From positions 1-27,204 of the IMG/VR virus record IMGVR_UViG_3300010370_000195: a stretch of DNA of 27,204 bases. One strand, written 5' to 3'. Within the stretch, counting starts at the first letter, position 1, and each line of letters starts with the position of its first letter. Source of the DNA: a virus. This document shows, piece after piece, positions 11,716 through 20,226 of the stretch. The notes below the pieces were generated by a model. It searched no databases, was not told where the DNA came from, and saw only the letters and a list, made by a program, of their open reading frames with translations. The position numbers and the translations under genes were made by a program.

Positions 11716-13993
11716 AAATTTACCAGCACTGATGCCGTCTAAGGCAAAGAATGGGAATGCCTTAGTGAATGAAAAAATTGATGAAAGAATTCTCAGGATG
11801 CTTGGTCTTGAAGATATCTTTGATATTGATTATGATACTTATTCATCTCTTCTGAGAGAAAGAATGGGTGCTGCTAGAATGACGAAGCAGAGAATTCCAA
11901 CCGAAGAAGTTGAATTAATTACTGATGAATGGAAAAGAATTAAAGGTAAGAAGGGACGATTTAAAGTCAAGAAAATTACAGCAGCAAGTTTTAAAAAAGG
12001 AACTGCTGCTGGCATCAACCTAAAAAAACAAAAATTACTTCCTGGCGTTGGACAGTTAGCACTTCCACCAGCAACTGAAAAGATGACTGGGAAAAGTGAC
12101 ATTCAAGAAATTATTGGATTGTTGGGAGAGATTATTCAAAGCCTAACCCAACAAAATACAAATCAAAAGAAAGCAAACGAAAAGTCAAGAAAAGAAGCAG
12201 AGAATGCAAAGAGATCCTTAGCAGAATCAAAACTTGAAGGTGGTTTCAAAGCAGCAATTAAGGTAGCAGAAAAAGTTTTAGCGCCAGTTAAGTCTTTACT
12301 GAGAAAAATTATTGATTATTTCACGGCTATTTTTATTGGTAGATCTATATTCTTACTTTTAGAGTGGTTTGGTAATCCAGATAACCGCAAAAAACTTGAA
12401 GTCATCGGTAGGTTTTTTGGAGATAACTGGCCAAAACTTTTAGCACTTTATCTAAGATTTGGTACACAGTTTGGAAGATTTGTTGGTGGTCTTTCTAAAC
12501 TTGTAATTGCAGGTACACTAAAACTAGTACAATTAGCAGCAAGACTTGTTGGTGCAAAAGGAGTTGCTAGATTTTTAGGTGGTAAAGGAGGGCGACTTTT
12601 AGGTTCTGGATTACAAGTCGCAGCAACAGTTGGAACCACTATGGCGTTAAGTAGTGGTATTGAAAACTTTGGTGGTATCGGTGGAGGTGAAAAAGAACCA
12701 AAGACACCTGGATTTGCTGGCGGTGGACTAGCAAATCTTAGAAAGTTGTTTGGATTTTTTGGTGGCGGCCACGGATATGTAAGTGGACAAAAAGGTGTTG
12801 ATAAAATTCCTGCAATGCTAAGTGATGGTGAATTCGTTATGTCTCGCGGAGCAGTTCAAAAGTACGGTGTTGGTACGCTTGAATCAATGAATGCTGCTGG
12901 TGGTGGAACCAACAGACCACGAATGATTAGTGGAACAGCATATGCTCAGGGCGGTGGATTGATTGGCAAATCTCCTGATACAAAAGAAAAACCACCCGAA
13001 AAAACTTTTAGACCTGATTCATTAAAAGGAACACAAGGACTTAATATTGGTAAAGGATATGCTGCAACATATAAAGGTAGAGATTCTATTGTAGTTAAAG
13101 ATGCCGTTAAAGAGAATGCGAGATATGGTGATTTTATCATTGAACCTGAAATTATCTTAAATGGAAAGAAATATTTTGCACAACAAAAAGGAAGTGATTT
13201 GATCTACACTTCAAACTTTGCAAGAGGTTTGGGTGGTCAAGTCAATAAGTATGGAGCAAGAAATAAATCTTATGGTGGACTGGGCGGCGCAATGATGGGA
13301 GGTGCCGGATTGAAGAGAGATAACAAGGCACTTCCAAAAACTAAAATAATGATGGGTCCTGATGGTCCGTTTGTTGGATATTTAAGATTTAGAAATGGAC
13401 AACCAGAATATGCAAGAGCACAACAAAGGCAATTAGGGTTCTTAGAACAACTTGCAAATGTTTTTAATTCAAAAGGAACAAAGGCACGAGAAGAAACTTT
13501 GAATGCAAGATCAATGCGTCTTGCTGCAATTACTGATTTGGAGCAATACAGAAAGGAAGGAATGACCGAAGATAACATCAAAAAGATGTTAGGACCCAAT
13601 TTATACAGTGGAGCAGTTAATGACTCAAAAGCAAAACAGTCTAGAATTTCTAAGCAGAATGCAATAACACAAACATCCCAAAGAGCACAAGAACAAAATT
13701 ACTACAAGATGCGTGGTGTTGGTGGAATGGGTGGATTAGGTTCAAGTTACAGAGGACAGGAACTTCAACTGACTGCAAAAGCAAATGCTGCAAAAATATC
13801 TGCAACAAAACCAAAGGTAGCAGCACCAGCACCACCATCAAAACCCCCTGTTGTTGTAAGATCTAAACCTGTTGGTGGTAGTAAAGGTGGAGTTACTAAA
13901 TCAACAGGTGGAGTTCCAAGGGCACCAATCTTTGGAGCAACGTGTCCAAATCCAGAAAGAACCAAAAAGAAAAAGATACTGGGTATCTTCTAA
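11696..13993 (+). CDS. Tape-measure-like tail protein 1
   Basis: A 765-residue virion-type protein. Order: basic, charged N-terminus (1-130); coiled-coil-like stretch rich in K, E, N, Q (about 135-190); hydrophobic helical core (200-300, 'SIFLLLEWFG', 'LALYLRFG', 'LSKLVIAGTLKLVQLAARLVG'); glycine-rich region; then 'GVDKIPAMLSDGEFVMSRGAVQKYG...LESMN' (about 365-395), the sequence motif typical near the C-terminal part of tape-measure proteins; and a long glycine/proline-rich low-complexity tail. It probably sets tail length or plugs the tube together with its partner, the next gene. Located right after the gp26/short ORF chaperone pair, as expected for a tape measure. T4 gp29 similarity cannot be judged by eye. 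Confidence 0.7.
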   Translation: MAPNSSKNLPALMPSKAKNGNALVNEKIDERILRMLGLEDIFDIDYDTYSSLLRERMGAARMTKQRIPTEEVELITDEWKRIKGKKGRFKVKKITAASFKKGTAAGINLKKQKLLPGVGQLALPPATEKMTGKSDIQEIIGLLGEIIQSLTQQNTNQKKANEKSRKEAENAKRSLAESKLEGGFKAAIKVAEKVLAPVKSLLRKIIDYFTAIFIGRSIFLLLEWFGNPDNRKKLEVIGRFFGDNWPKLLALYLRFGTQFGRFVGGLSKLVIAGTLKLVQLAARLVGAKGVARFLGGKGGRLLGSGLQVAATVGTTMALSSGIENFGGIGGGEKEPKTPGFAGGGLANLRKLFGFFGGGHGYVSGQKGVDKIPAMLSDGEFVMSRGAVQKYGVGTLESMNAAGGGTNRPRMISGTAYAQGGGLIGKSPDTKEKPPEKTFRPDSLKGTQGLNIGKGYAATYKGRDSIVVKDAVKENARYGDFIIEPEIILNGKKYFAQQKGSDLIYTSNFARGLGGQVNKYGARNKSYGGLGGAMMGGAGLKRDNKALPKTKIMMGPDGPFVGYLRFRNGQPEYARAQQRQLGFLEQLANVFNSKGTKAREETLNARSMRLAAITDLEQYRKEGMTEDNIKKMLGPNLYSGAVNDSKAKQSRISKQNAITQTSQRAQEQNYYKMRGVGGMGGLGSSYRGQELQLTAKANAAKISATKPKVAAPAPPSKPPVVVRSKPVGGSKGGVTKSTGGVPRAPIFGATCPNPERTKKKKILGIF

Positions 13994-13996
13994 CCT

Positions 13997-16765
13997 ATGG
14001 AACGTAAAGCACTTCCTCCTGCAAAAATTAGCGCGATTAAACTTTTCAATAAGTCTAGTTCTCTTGTAAAGTCAAAGAGAATCGATGCTGCTTCTCTAAA
14101 AAAAGAATCTCCTCAATCTGAAATTATTATTGTAAAAAAACAAGTCATCAAGATTAAAGACTTGATTGCAACAAATACTTTACTGAAAGCACAGGAAGAA
14201 GAGCGAAAGAGAAGAGCGACAGAGCAAAAAAGATTTGCAGAAAAAGAAGATAAACTTGAAAAACCAAAAGAAGAAGGTGCTGGAAAAATAAAACTTCCTA
14301 CTGCACCAAAGTTAGGTTTTCTTGATCGTATCAAAAAGTTTCTGTTCAATGTTCTTTTAGGGTTTGTTGTATATCGTTTAATACCACACATTCCCAAACT
14401 TATGGGAGTTGCAAAACTAGCAGGTCAAGCACTTGATTTTATAACTGATTGGGGTGGTAAACTCTTAAATGGTTTGGTAACATTTGTTGATTGGGGATAC
14501 AAAGCATATGATAATACAAAGGTATTCTTAAAAGGACTTGGTGGAGAAAACTTCACAAAAGTTTTTGATGGATTTATTGGTGCAATGGATAAAGTGATTG
14601 AAGCAAGCATCATTGCTGCGATTGCTTTTGGTGAACTGGGTGGTGATGGTGGTGGACCCGATGTTACTAAACCAGGAAAAGGTGTCTTTGGTAGAGGACT
14701 TGGTAGAGCAGCAACAAGACTTGGACTGAAAACAATTGGAAGAGGTGGAATAAAAGCAGTCATACGATTAGCAAAACCTCTACTCTCTAGAGTACCGATC
14801 ATTGGTGGTTTGCTTGAATTTGGATTATCTTGGGCTCTTGGAGATCCAATAGGTAAAGCACTTCTTAGGGGTGCAGGTTCTTCTATTTTAGGTGTTGTTG
14901 GTGCTGCTATTGGTGGTCCAATAGGTGCTGTGATTGGCGGATATGCAGGCGGAGAACTTGCTGGATTTCTTTATGATATATTTTTAGGTAAAAAACAATC
15001 ACCGTCAGCAAAAGTTCAAGGACGTGCTGGGGGTGGATCAGTAACAAGAGGTGGAAAGTTTGTTGGTGGACCAGCAAGAAGAGAGGTAAAGAAAGACACT
15101 GCGAAAAGAGAAGTAAGTATTACTCCACCAAAATTAAAACCAGGTTCTTCTGTTGGTGGTGATGCAAAAATTCAAAAGGTATTTTCAAAGTCAGATAAAA
15201 AAGATACAGTAAGTCCACTTGGGTACACTGAAAGATTTTACGATAAAACCACCGATATACCTTTCTTTGGACCAATATTTGGTTTGGTAACAAAAACTTT
15301 ATTGGGAGACAAACCATCTGCACTTGATTATGATAATATTGGAAAAGGACTAAACTCTTGGATGAATAATACTTTCAGTGGAGAGGTGTTAAGAACTGGA
15401 GGTGCATTTGCTGGTGGTGGAGAAGTCAATGCTGAAATGTTTATGGCGGGAGAGGACTTAACAAAAGTCATTGCAAAATCAGTAGAAGAAAGTGTTTCTA
15501 CAAGACTTGATGATACGATCAATGATTTGATGCGAGAGATGATGTTAAAACCATCAATTAGACCTGCAGGTGTTCCAGGCCCTACTGATCCTGGCGCTAT
15601 GGATATGATTAATATTCAAGGCGGTGATGCTGACTTCTGGACATTGGTTGCAGTTGCTTCGAGGGAGGATGGAGATCCTCAAGCGTGGGCTGATGTAGCG
15701 CAATCAATTTATAATAGACTTGCATCTGGCGCTTATTCTGGGAAGACGATCAAGGATCTTATTCTTGGTCAGATGCAGTACGAACCAACCTGGAGATATC
15801 CAAAACCAGGAATGACTGGTAAACCAAATTCAGAATGGTATGCGATTAAAGATGCTGCAAGTGCTGCTGCAGCTGCAGGACAATCCGAAGAAGCAATGAA
15901 GAAAGTTGCTGCAGCAATTTTAGATCCAACTCTTCAAAAGAGTGCAAGAGATTTTATTCAAGGAAGAACTGACTTTAGAGGATATAGTGTTTCGGGCGGA
16001 CTTCAACGAAAGTCTGGTGATAATTATTTTGGTTGGTATAATAATTACCAAGCAAACAAAATAGGTTCGGTTCCTAACTTTGGAGCAACAGCATCTACCG
16101 GTCCCGGCCCTGGTGGAATGCAACTAGGTTCTGGATATGGATCGGAAGGAAGTAAAATCGCAGGAGAACTTGGTAGATATTTGTACAAAGTTTTAAAGTC
16201 ACCACAACAGTTCCAGGCAGTTACGGAACACCCAGAGTTTGGTGGAGTAAAAGGAACTCACGCTTCTGGTTCATATCATTATTCTGGTAGAGCACTTGAT
16301 ATTGGGGCTTATACCCACGAACAAGGACCAATTCTTCAAGCGATTGTTCAGTTCAATAAAATGAAAGGGATTAAACCTGTTCAACTTCTTCACGGAGGAA
16401 ATGATGCTGGACATAGAGATCACGTTCACGTTGCTTATGCTAAAGGTGGATTGGTTAGAGGATTTACAAGAGCAATTCTTGGTGAAAAAGGACCAGAGTT
16501 TGTTCTTGATGCAGATACTACATCAGCATTAGAACAAAACTTCCCAGGATTTTTGGGTGCATTAAACAAAGCAAACTATGGGGGGGCAATAGAAGTTTTA
16601 AGAAACTATGCTTATTATGAATTTGGAGCAGGTACAGAAGTAATTGTTGAACAATCAGAACCAGAAGTTGTTCCAGTAATGATGCCGATGCCTATGGGTG
16701 GAGATAGTTATGGTTCATCTTATGGTGAAGGTGAATTCTTTGATGGTGTTTATAACAGAGGTTAA
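13997..16765 (+). CDS. Tape-measure-like tail protein 2 with two wall-hydrolase-like domains
   Basis: A 922-residue protein. N-terminus: coiled coil (50-95), then hydrophobic core (110-330) much like the preceding protein. About residues 535-690 resemble a SleB-type cell-wall hydrolase: 'TLVAVASREDGDPQAWADVAQSIYNR' with Glu 557 as likely catalytic acid, then 'IKDLILGQMQYEPTW'. About 745-812 resemble an M15/VanY-type peptidase: 'GSYHYSGRALDIG' gives HxxxxxxD and 'GHRDHVHV' gives the HxH metal ligands. Then comes 'GEKGPEFVLDADTTSALEQ' (about 830-850), a tape-measure C-terminal motif. Together this suggests a tail component that also digests peptidoglycan during DNA entry. Both domain calls come from motifs only. 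Confidence 0.68.
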   Translation: MERKALPPAKISAIKLFNKSSSLVKSKRIDAASLKKESPQSEIIIVKKQVIKIKDLIATNTLLKAQEEERKRRATEQKRFAEKEDKLEKPKEEGAGKIKLPTAPKLGFLDRIKKFLFNVLLGFVVYRLIPHIPKLMGVAKLAGQALDFITDWGGKLLNGLVTFVDWGYKAYDNTKVFLKGLGGENFTKVFDGFIGAMDKVIEASIIAAIAFGELGGDGGGPDVTKPGKGVFGRGLGRAATRLGLKTIGRGGIKAVIRLAKPLLSRVPIIGGLLEFGLSWALGDPIGKALLRGAGSSILGVVGAAIGGPIGAVIGGYAGGELAGFLYDIFLGKKQSPSAKVQGRAGGGSVTRGGKFVGGPARREVKKDTAKREVSITPPKLKPGSSVGGDAKIQKVFSKSDKKDTVSPLGYTERFYDKTTDIPFFGPIFGLVTKTLLGDKPSALDYDNIGKGLNSWMNNTFSGEVLRTGGAFAGGGEVNAEMFMAGEDLTKVIAKSVEESVSTRLDDTINDLMREMMLKPSIRPAGVPGPTDPGAMDMINIQGGDADFWTLVAVASREDGDPQAWADVAQSIYNRLASGAYSGKTIKDLILGQMQYEPTWRYPKPGMTGKPNSEWYAIKDAASAAAAAGQSEEAMKKVAAAILDPTLQKSARDFIQGRTDFRGYSVSGGLQRKSGDNYFGWYNNYQANKIGSVPNFGATASTGPGPGGMQLGSGYGSEGSKIAGELGRYLYKVLKSPQQFQAVTEHPEFGGVKGTHASGSYHYSGRALDIGAYTHEQGPILQAIVQFNKMKGIKPVQLLHGGNDAGHRDHVHVAYAKGGLVRGFTRAILGEKGPEFVLDADTTSALEQNFPGFLGALNKANYGGAIEVLRNYAYYEFGAGTEVIVEQSEPEVVPVMMPMPMGGDSYGSSYGEGEFFDGVYNRG

Positions 16766-16789
16766 ATAGAATAAAGAGGTATGATATAA

Positions 16790-18169
16790 ATGTCTCAAAA
16801 GACAGTCGAACAAAGATTAGTTAATTTAAAAAATATTCTAGTCGTGTCTAATGATGGGGTCACGAAGAGTGATAAACTTCCTGATATGTTCACTGACTTT
16901 TATTATTATGAAAGTATTCTGAATGAAACAGTAAGAGCGCAAATTATATACGCGGATAATGGCCAAACAGTTCAAAAAGGTGGTGTTTATAAAACACTGC
17001 TCGATGGGCTTCCTTTAGAGGGAAAGGAAAAAACATCAATCACGATGGTTGATCCCCAAGGAGTTGAAATCAAGGTTGATTTATATGTGAACAAGATCAG
17101 TCCACTCTCAAAAGACTCACTTAAGTCTTTGGTTGGATTGGAATTTGTATCGAGAGAGGGTCTACTAAATTTTAAATCTGTTTTGAATAAAAGATATGAT
17201 GGAAAAATTTCTGATCATATTCGCAGTATTTTAACTGACTCTAGACTTCTTGGATCTCAAAAGAAATTAGACATAGAAGAAACAGAAAATAATCTGAACT
17301 TTACTGGCGACCAAAGAAGACCTTTTTACGCTTTAAACTGGCTTGCTAAAAAGGCAGTTCCAAAAACACAAAATGCAAAAGGAAACACTGCTGGGTTCTT
17401 CTTCTTTGAAACTTCTGATGGATTTAAGTTTAAGTCTATTGATGGAATGTTATCAGAAACAGATCCATCTGGTGGAAAAAAGACAATCAAAAGTTTTGCA
17501 TATAATCAAACTGTGGATTTACCCACAGGATATGATGGAAAGATACTGGAGTTAGTTCCCCCAACTCCCAGTGGAGATATGCAAACAAAGGATGAAGCGG
17601 GAACATATTCCACGAGAACAATTCTATTCAATCCCTATAACTGTTATTATGAAGTGATCACACCAAACTCTCAAGTAGAAAAAGGACTTCCTGGTTCTGA
17701 AAATAATTTACAGAAAGCGGGGAAAAATCTACCAAAGTTAAATCCAGAACTAAATCGCAGTGAACCTGGAAAAGATTTTACTCGAACACAATATGTGCTT
17801 CTTGATACTGGAACTCTTCCAACGGGAGATACAAACCAACAAATTCAAAAATCAAAAGAACAAAACTTTGATCCTAGAGGTATTCTTGGTCAATCAGTAA
17901 TGCGATATAATCAGTTGTTCTCTTCTAGAACTACGATTACTCTTTATGCCGATTTCAGTTTACACGCAGGAGATTTGATTTATATCGATACGCCATCACA
18001 CGATACAAATACGACTAAACAAATGGACGATCACCTTGGTGGATATTATGTGATTGCTGATTTATGTCATTACATAAACATAACTGAGGGTGGATACACT
18101 AAGATCACTGCGGTTAGAGATTCCGTTGGTAAGAAAGGATCTCCAACATATTATCCTTTTGGAAAATAA
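16790..18169 (+). CDS. gp27: Baseplate hub protein, gp27-like
   Basis: A 459-residue protein with SD AGAGGT 9 nt upstream. N-terminal strand-rich part 'FTDFYYYESILNETVRAQIIYADNG', 'GLPLEGKEKTSITMVDPQGVEIKVDLYVNKISPL', then 'DQRRPFYALNWLAKKAVP' with 'FFFFETSDGFKFKSIDGML', which is the typical order in gp27/gpD-type hub proteins (two tube-like domains with an intervening helix). C-terminal 'TITLYADFSLHAGDLIYIDTPS' is the usual last barrel. In T4, gp27 forms the trimeric hub that holds gp5. It lies two genes before gp5, which supports the call; homology to T4 gp27 is too distant to see directly. Confidence 0.62.
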   Translation: MSQKTVEQRLVNLKNILVVSNDGVTKSDKLPDMFTDFYYYESILNETVRAQIIYADNGQTVQKGGVYKTLLDGLPLEGKEKTSITMVDPQGVEIKVDLYVNKISPLSKDSLKSLVGLEFVSREGLLNFKSVLNKRYDGKISDHIRSILTDSRLLGSQKKLDIEETENNLNFTGDQRRPFYALNWLAKKAVPKTQNAKGNTAGFFFFETSDGFKFKSIDGMLSETDPSGGKKTIKSFAYNQTVDLPTGYDGKILELVPPTPSGDMQTKDEAGTYSTRTILFNPYNCYYEVITPNSQVEKGLPGSENNLQKAGKNLPKLNPELNRSEPGKDFTRTQYVLLDTGTLPTGDTNQQIQKSKEQNFDPRGILGQSVMRYNQLFSSRTTITLYADFSLHAGDLIYIDTPSHDTNTTKQMDDHLGGYYVIADLCHYINITEGGYTKITAVRDSVGKKGSPTYYPFGK

Positions 18170-18206
18170 ACTGTTAAATAGTAAATAACACTGATAAATT
18201 CCTACT

Positions 18207-18419
18207 ATGGAAAGTGTACAAAAACATATCGAGCACGACAAAAAAATTCTAGATGATCCTACTACATCTGCTCAGGCAAGACGCCACGTAGAAGATGAAT
18301 TAGATGCTCTTGAAAGATGGGTTGAAACCCATCCTGAAGATCAGCACGACCCAACTGGTTTAGAATTATATTGCAATGATCATCCAGACGCATCTGAATG
18401 TAGGATTTATGAAGACTGA
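18207..18419 (+). CDS. cp12: CP12-like protein (Calvin-cycle regulator)
   Basis: A 70-residue acidic, helical protein. The C-terminus YCNDHPDASECRIYED matches the C-terminal signature of CP12 (C-x8-C with P and ECRxYx), the loop that binds GAPDH. A helix 'ARRHVEDELDALERWVETH' sits where CP12 has its core AWD-VEEL motif, here degenerate. Only the C-terminal cysteine pair is present, so the N-terminal pair that regulates PRK binding is missing. CP12 is a known auxiliary gene of cyanophages and slows the Calvin cycle by tying up GAPDH and PRK. Odd placement: between the hub protein and gp5, ending in a TGATG overlap with gp5. A late-type AT-rich cluster (TTAAATAGTAAATAA, 18174-18188) precedes it. 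Confidence 0.78.
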   Translation: MESVQKHIEHDKKILDDPTTSAQARRHVEDELDALERWVETHPEDQHDPTGLELYCNDHPDASECRIYED

Positions 18420-20188
18420 TGGCTGAAAGTTCTTTGTTTAATCCAGGATTTTTGGGCGGTGGGTTCAATTGGTGGATCGGGCAAATTGCTGACGATTCTA
18501 CTTGGAGAGATAACATTCTGCCAGGAAAATTTGCCGATGCGAATACTATTCCTGGTTGGGGAAGAAGATATAAAGTAAGAATCATTGGTCTTCACGACCG
18601 CGAGGAAGCAACGATTCCATCGGATCAACTTCCTTGGGCTCAAGTAATGTACCCCATCACAGCAGGTGGTGGCCAAACTAATTCATCACAGACTCCTAAC
18701 CTACGTCAAGGAAACTTTGTATTTGGTTTCTTCCTTGATGGACAGGATCAACAAGTCCCCGTGATTATGGGTGTTCTGGGTAACAATGCCCAGACTGCAC
18801 TTAGATCAACAACTGGTAATGATGAATCTAACTTTGCAGGAACCAGTGGTTTTGCAAGAGGTAAAAAACCAAAAGGTCCTGCGACGGAAAAGGTTCCTGA
18901 CGAAGGAAAGGTAGTCGTCAAACCTAAACCAAAAGTACAGTATAATGAATGTGCTCCTATTCCATCGGGAAAGAAATTAGATAAGTATGGTCTTCCTTAT
19001 GGCGAAGCAAATCAATTTCAGTTAAGAGACATTCAAAGTGCTTCTGCAGAGGCAACAACCAAAGGATTAACTGGAACTGCCTTTGATGACTTTATTAAGA
19101 AGGCAGTTCAAACTGGAATTAAGAACCGCTGTAAAGAAGCAAATTCATCAACATCACCAGCACAACCAGGAGCAGCAAAAGAAAGTGCCGATGCTGTTCA
19201 CCAGACAAGTGCGGCAGATCTAAACAGAAAAGTTGTTTATGGAGAAAAAATTCCCCTAATGAAACCGGGGGAAAATAAAATCGCTTCAGCATTGAAGTGT
19301 ATTCAAACAGTGTTAGATAACTTGATGCGTGAGATTAAAAAATACTTAGATGCAATTACGTGTTATGCCGATGCAGTTTCTGGTTTAATCACGAGTATTC
19401 AAAACTTGATTGCAAAAGCAGCGTGCATTATTGCAAAGTATATGAAGATTATTTTTGATAAGATTATGGAATATGTTCTTAAGTTACTGAACAAAGAACT
19501 GACTAAAGTCGTAGCAGCAATGCCTTCAAGTATGCGAATGATGTTTGCTGATATGAAAGAGATACTTGTTGAACTTATTCTATGTTTATATAATAAAATT
19601 ACTCAAGGTCTATGTGGACTTATTGAAAGTTTATTGGTCGGTATCTTAAAACCAAAAGAACTAGAAGAACAGATGCGAACCAGTCCCTCCAACAGAAACA
19701 TAACACCCAATGTTCCTATGTGTTATGCAGAACAACTTGCAGGACAGGCAATCTCATTTAATAAGCAACAGATTGATGATGCAAACAACACGATTGTTGA
19801 TAATGTAAATGCCTTCCTTGATGATATCCAAGGACAGATTGCTGGCGTCAGTGGATCATTCGCAGACATTACTTCTAATATTGGAAACATCAGTGGTAGC
19901 TTATCTGATGCTCTCAGTTTTACTAACATTAGATTGAATGTATTTGGATGTGAACTCAAACCAAATGTTGCTGTGTCTGACTTCTATACCTTTGGAAGAG
20001 GTGGAGCAGCACAACCTGATGCTCAACTACCAAGTGAAAAGGGTGTTGAAAATGCAGCAGCAAATCCAGTATCGGCATCACCAACTCCTGATACTCCATT
20101 TGCAGAAATTCCTCAGGGGCAACGTGATGTTACTTCTGATGCACGAACTCCTGATCAAATCATTGCTGCAACCTCTGGCACAGCATAA
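18419..20188 (+). CDS. gp5: Baseplate hub protein gp5 (OB-fold, no lysozyme domain)
   Basis: A 589-residue protein. Residues 40-125 carry the gp5/VgrG OB-fold: 'GRRYKVRIIGLHDREEATIPSDQLPWAQVMYP', 'GNFVFGFFLDGQDQQVPVIMGVLG'. After a Pro/Lys linker follows a region (about 290-400) of hydrophobic helices ('YLDAITCYADAVSGLITSIQNLIAKAACIIAKYMKIIFDKI') and a long helical, Ser/Ala-rich tail. T4 gp5 has a lysozyme in its middle and a beta-helix at its end; neither is visible here. Hub role is inferred from the OB domain. The missing parts may be replaced by the hydrolase-like domains at 13997-16765 and the spike-like protein at 24334-25074. Confidence 0.85.
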   Translation: MAESSLFNPGFLGGGFNWWIGQIADDSTWRDNILPGKFADANTIPGWGRRYKVRIIGLHDREEATIPSDQLPWAQVMYPITAGGGQTNSSQTPNLRQGNFVFGFFLDGQDQQVPVIMGVLGNNAQTALRSTTGNDESNFAGTSGFARGKKPKGPATEKVPDEGKVVVKPKPKVQYNECAPIPSGKKLDKYGLPYGEANQFQLRDIQSASAEATTKGLTGTAFDDFIKKAVQTGIKNRCKEANSSTSPAQPGAAKESADAVHQTSAADLNRKVVYGEKIPLMKPGENKIASALKCIQTVLDNLMREIKKYLDAITCYADAVSGLITSIQNLIAKAACIIAKYMKIIFDKIMEYVLKLLNKELTKVVAAMPSSMRMMFADMKEILVELILCLYNKITQGLCGLIESLLVGILKPKELEEQMRTSPSNRNITPNVPMCYAEQLAGQAISFNKQQIDDANNTIVDNVNAFLDDIQGQIAGVSGSFADITSNIGNISGSLSDALSFTNIRLNVFGCELKPNVAVSDFYTFGRGGAAQPDAQLPSEKGVENAAANPVSASPTPDTPFAEIPQGQRDVTSDARTPDQIIAATSGTA

Positions 20189-20194
20189 TAAATA
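20187..20194 (+). promoter_or_regulatory. Late-type promoter box (AATAAATA)
   Basis: AATAAATA overlaps the gp5 stop codon, 33 nt before the giant structural gene. It matches the (N)ATAAATA late box. Confidence 0.5.
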
Positions 20195-20226
20195 TCACTA
20201 TGAAGAAAAAGGTAAACCAATAACTA

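Noticed and set aside
13270-13599. Minus-strand ORFs opposite the tape-measure-like genes
   Set aside because: They are open because Gly/Ala/Lys-rich coding strands lack reverse stops; no start signals.
20200-20223. Seven-codon ORF MKKKVNQ between gp5 and the 1360-aa gene
   Set aside because: Too short, no SD and no coupling; most likely chance.
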